NCBI GenBank assembly: GCA_963773745.1
Contig: CAVZCL010000001.1
Coordinates: forward strand, 558,001 to 622,000
Origin: UBA5069 sp963773745
Lineage (GTDB): Bacteria > Chloroflexota > Anaerolineae > Caldilineales > Caldilineaceae
Direction of reading: 5' to 3'
DNA: 64,000 bases
The translations under genes and the position numbers were made by a program. The notes beneath the pieces are model-generated. The model did not search any database. It was not told the origin of the DNA and was given only the letters and a program-made list of their open reading frames with translations. This document shows, piece by piece, positions 62,307 to 64,000 of the stretch. Each line of letters begins with the position of its first letter. The stretch's first letter is position 1.

Positions 62307-62955
62307 TGCCCCGGGCCTCCGCGCGTATCGCTTCGGGATCCAGAGAGCGCCGCAGACGCGCTTTGATGCGATCCTTGTTCTGTTTGACCGTACGCGCCTG
62401 CTCGGCGGCCGGCAAGTGGGTAATGCCCAGAACAATCGCATACTGTTCCGTCCTGTGAACGCCTTCAAGCATTAGTTCTACCATCGCATAGTCTGTCGCG
62501 CTGGTCAGCCGCTCGGCCAGCCACACGTAGACATTCGACTCATTCTCAATCAGAGCGGCCACGAAATCATTTTCGTCGCGATACTCTGCCTCGTATTCCG
62601 AGTCGCCCGCGCCATTCGCGACACCCTGCTGCCAATCCACCTCACGCCGCGCCCGCCGCCGCGCCGAATCATAGGCGTTGCGCGCATCGCCTTTGGCCGA
62701 CATTACCAGATAGCCCAGCAGGTCCAACTCTCCGGGATCGTATTGCTGGGGACGGCCAAGATAGCTGACAAGTGCATCAATCGCAGCCTGCTCGACCACG
62801 TGCCGGTCACCCGGGTCCACCTCAAAGCCCTCCAGCCGCTTCAGGAGCAGCGGCAGGAAGATTTCGGAGATTGCGGCGCTGGCCGTGCGGTCGCCGGCAA
62901 TCAGGCGCGCATGGAGCATGGCGCCAAGTTCTTTGGGTGAGTGATTCAAATCCAC
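62299..62955 (-). CDS. ECF-like RNA polymerase sigma factor
   Basis: 218 residues from a GTG at 62955, chosen for the AAGGGG before it; another GTG lies at 62973. Region 2-like helices are in LHARLIAGDRTASAAISEIFLPLLLKRL and QAAIDALVSYLGRPQQYDPGELDLLGYLVMSAKGDARNAYDSARRRARREV (the -10 recognition-like Arg-rich helix). A C-terminal region 4-like HTH is in MVELMLEGVHRTEQYAIVLGITHLPAAEQARTVKQNKDRIKARLRR. It is longer and more diverged than standard ECF factors. It is first in a six-gene operon with overlapping joints, and probably directs its transcription or a small regulon. Confidence 0.7.
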   Translation of the reverse strand: MDLNHSPKELGAMLHARLIAGDRTASAAISEIFLPLLLKRLEGFEVDPGDRHVVEQAAIDALVSYLGRPQQYDPGELDLLGYLVMSAKGDARNAYDSARRRARREVDWQQGVANGAGDSEYEAEYRDENDFVAALIENESNVYVWLAERLTSATDYAMVELMLEGVHRTEQYAIVLGITHLPAAEQARTVKQNKDRIKARLRRSLDPEAIRAEARGND

Positions 62956-63129
62956 GCAGAAGACCCCTTGCACAAACGCGCAGCAACGAGGAGAGCGGAG
63001 GGTACAATAAGCACGTTGGCCGCGGGTTCGGCCGAATCATGTGGAGAGAAATGCAGCAGATTACGTCAAGTGGCGAATGGATTATACGCTGAAGCTGGCT
63101 AACTGTGCAATCCCGCTTACATTCGGCAA

Positions 63130-63356
63130 TAGGGCTTCTCAAAAGTCAGGCTGAGGTGTGGCAAGCGCCAACAGCAACCTCACCCCCGGCCCCTCTCCAG
63201 AAAATTGGAGAGGGGAGCAAAACAAGTGCGTCACGCCGGAGATGTGACCGATAACGGCGGCGCTGTGCTCCCCTCTCCAATTTTCTGGAGAGGGGCCGGG
63301 GGTGAGGTTGCTGTTGGCGCTTGCCACACCTCAGCCTGACTATTGAGAACCCTGCA
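63130..63356. mobile_element. Palindromic MITE-like element, copy 2, with 8-bp target duplication
   Basis: A 227-bp element with the same ends and loop as copy 1 (13898-14126). It is flanked by TTCGGCAA at 63122-63129 and 63357-63364. Where copy 1 has CAGAATGAGG/CCTCATTCTG in its arms, this copy has CAGGCTGAGG/CCTCAGCCTG, so both arms changed together and pairing is kept. It lies in the divergent gap between the sigma-factor operon and the YdcF-family gene. Confidence 0.87.
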
Positions 63357-63435
63357 TTCGGCAAACGCGCATGTTGCTGCATCTTGTGCGTGGTGTAGAC
63401 TAGCACCAGCCTTGCGCATCAAGGCGCAGGCGTCT

Positions 63436-63577
63436 CAGTGGTCCGTCTTCGAAGTGAGCAACCTGTTTCGTAGCGGCTGCTTCAGCTGCCGTTGTCGAGG
63501 ACGCGACGTCATTGGTGAGTACGGCAGCTGAAGCAGCCGCTACGAAACAGGTTGCTCACTTCGAAGACGGACCACTG
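63436..63577. repeat. Perfect 57-bp inverted repeat with 28-base loop
   Basis: Arms 63436-63492 (CAGTGGTCCGTCTTCGAAGT...) and 63521-63577 (...ACTTCGAAGACGGACCACTG) are exact reverse complements. The sequence is unrelated to the oligonucleotide-run families and contains GTAGCGGCTGCTTCAGCTGC. It lies 38 bases before the ATG of the YdcF-family gene, so its transcript could fold over the leader. Confidence 0.95.
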
Positions 63578-63615
63578 GGTCGCACAGTTCAAATCGCCAT
63601 CCCGAGATTATTGCC

Positions 63616-64000
63616 ATGTTCTATCTCTCCAAGCTGCTCCCGCTCCTTGTCTACCCGGCCGGCCTTGCCTGCGTGCTGCTGCTGGCGGCATTGCTCTTGC
63701 GCAGGCACACGCGCACACGCACTGCGCTGGTTGTGGCGGCGCTGCTGGTTGTGTGGCTTAGCGGCAACCGCATTGTGGCCATGGCCGCGGCGCGCAGCCT
63801 TGAATGGCGCATTCCGCCGCTGGCAGCGGGCGCGCAGGGGGACGCGATTGTCGTCCTCGGCGGGGCCACGCGTGAGGGATTGCCGCCCCGGCCAACCCAT
63901 GAGGTCAATGAGGCAGGCGATCGCCTAATCTACGCAATGCAGCTGTGGAAGCAGGGGGCCGCACCTTACATTGTGGTGACCGGCGGACGCGTGGAGGTGC
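63616..64000 (+). CDS. YdcF/SanA/ElyC-family (DUF218) membrane protein, N-terminal part
   Basis: It begins at ATG 63616 and runs past the window end (128 codons seen). Two N-terminal helices (LLPLLVYPAGLACVLLLAALLL and TALVVAALLVVWLSGN) are followed by the DUF218 start: GDAIVVLGGATREGLPPRP, EAGDRLIYAMQLWKQGAAPYIVVTGGRV. This family includes ElyC and SanA, linked to envelope integrity and polysaccharide assembly. The order of two helices plus DUF218 matches ElyC-type proteins. Confidence 0.85.
   Translation, partial: MFYLSKLLPLLVYPAGLACVLLLAALLLRRHTRTRTALVVAALLVVWLSGNRIVAMAAARSLEWRIPPLAAGAQGDAIVVLGGATREGLPPRPTHEVNEAGDRLIYAMQLWKQGAAPYIVVTGGRVEV

Overview
The window looks like a GC-rich chromosomal segment of a Chloroflexota bacterium, probably an Anaerolineae/Caldilineae-type lineage. 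This is inferred from the gene set: an FMN-riboswitch-controlled RibXY-type riboflavin ABC transporter, a group 3d NAD-linked [NiFe] hydrogenase, RNase J, many LysM/SH3/WD40 surface and membrane proteins, and intergenic palindromes built from short oligonucleotide runs. No rRNA or tRNA gene and no CRISPR array was seen.

Layout. 0-2 kb: a secreted protein (cut by the window edge), a DsbB-cytochrome c fusion and a DsbA-like thioredoxin form a thiol-oxidation group. 2.5-6.3 kb: a CapA-type phosphoesterase, a multipass membrane protein and an alpha/beta-hydrolase-like partner. 6.5-10.3 kb: FMN riboswitch, terminator and riboflavin ABC transporter, with an Imm-5-like gene inside the operon. 10.4-18.3 kb: nicotinate phosphoribosyltransferase, a LysM protein, FtsK and an MFS transporter. 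18.4-23.9 kb: a cluster pointing to corrinoid-dependent methyl transfer (metalloenzyme, DUF1638, a fused homocysteine methyltransferase, and an ASKHA/ferredoxin reactivator). 24.3-34.4 kb: a large secreted beta-helix metalloprotease, RNase J, family-4 uracil-DNA glycosylase, a trehalase-like GH37, DUF4180, a YkgJ-type protein and an aldo/keto reductase. 34.6-40 kb: hoxEFUYH behind a perfect CRP-consensus palindrome. 40-47 kb: a more A/T-rich accessory stretch with tandem lipoproteins, an orphan MNT nucleotidyltransferase, a PDZ lipoprotein, DUF421, a luciferase-like oxidoreductase and a type II restriction-modification pair. 47-56.5 kb: a PLP enzyme, an autoregulated MFS/TetR efflux operon, CDF transporter, GyrI-like protein, radical SAM protein, universal stress protein, WD40 protein and SH3-like protein. 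56.6-63 kb: a tightly overlapping operon encoding an ECF-like sigma factor, a helical acidic-tailed protein, an ImmA/IrrE metallopeptidase, a NurA-like nuclease, a HerA ATPase and a zinc-ribbon protein. The end holds a palindromic element, a long perfect hairpin and the start of a YdcF-family protein.

The two most interesting items are (1) the sigma / HTH-like protein / ImmA-IrrE / NurA / HerA operon, which looks like a self-regulated DNA-end-processing or defence module, and (2) a ~228-bp palindromic mobile element present twice, each copy flanked by its own 8-bp target duplication and with arm differences that preserve pairing. Several other families of long, often perfect intergenic inverted repeats are scattered through the window.

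Caution: about thirteen conserved genes carry apparent single-base frameshifts, mostly in G/C-rich runs, while the 24-43 kb stretch carries none. I treat most of them as assembly or read errors and report such genes as one CDS across the shift.
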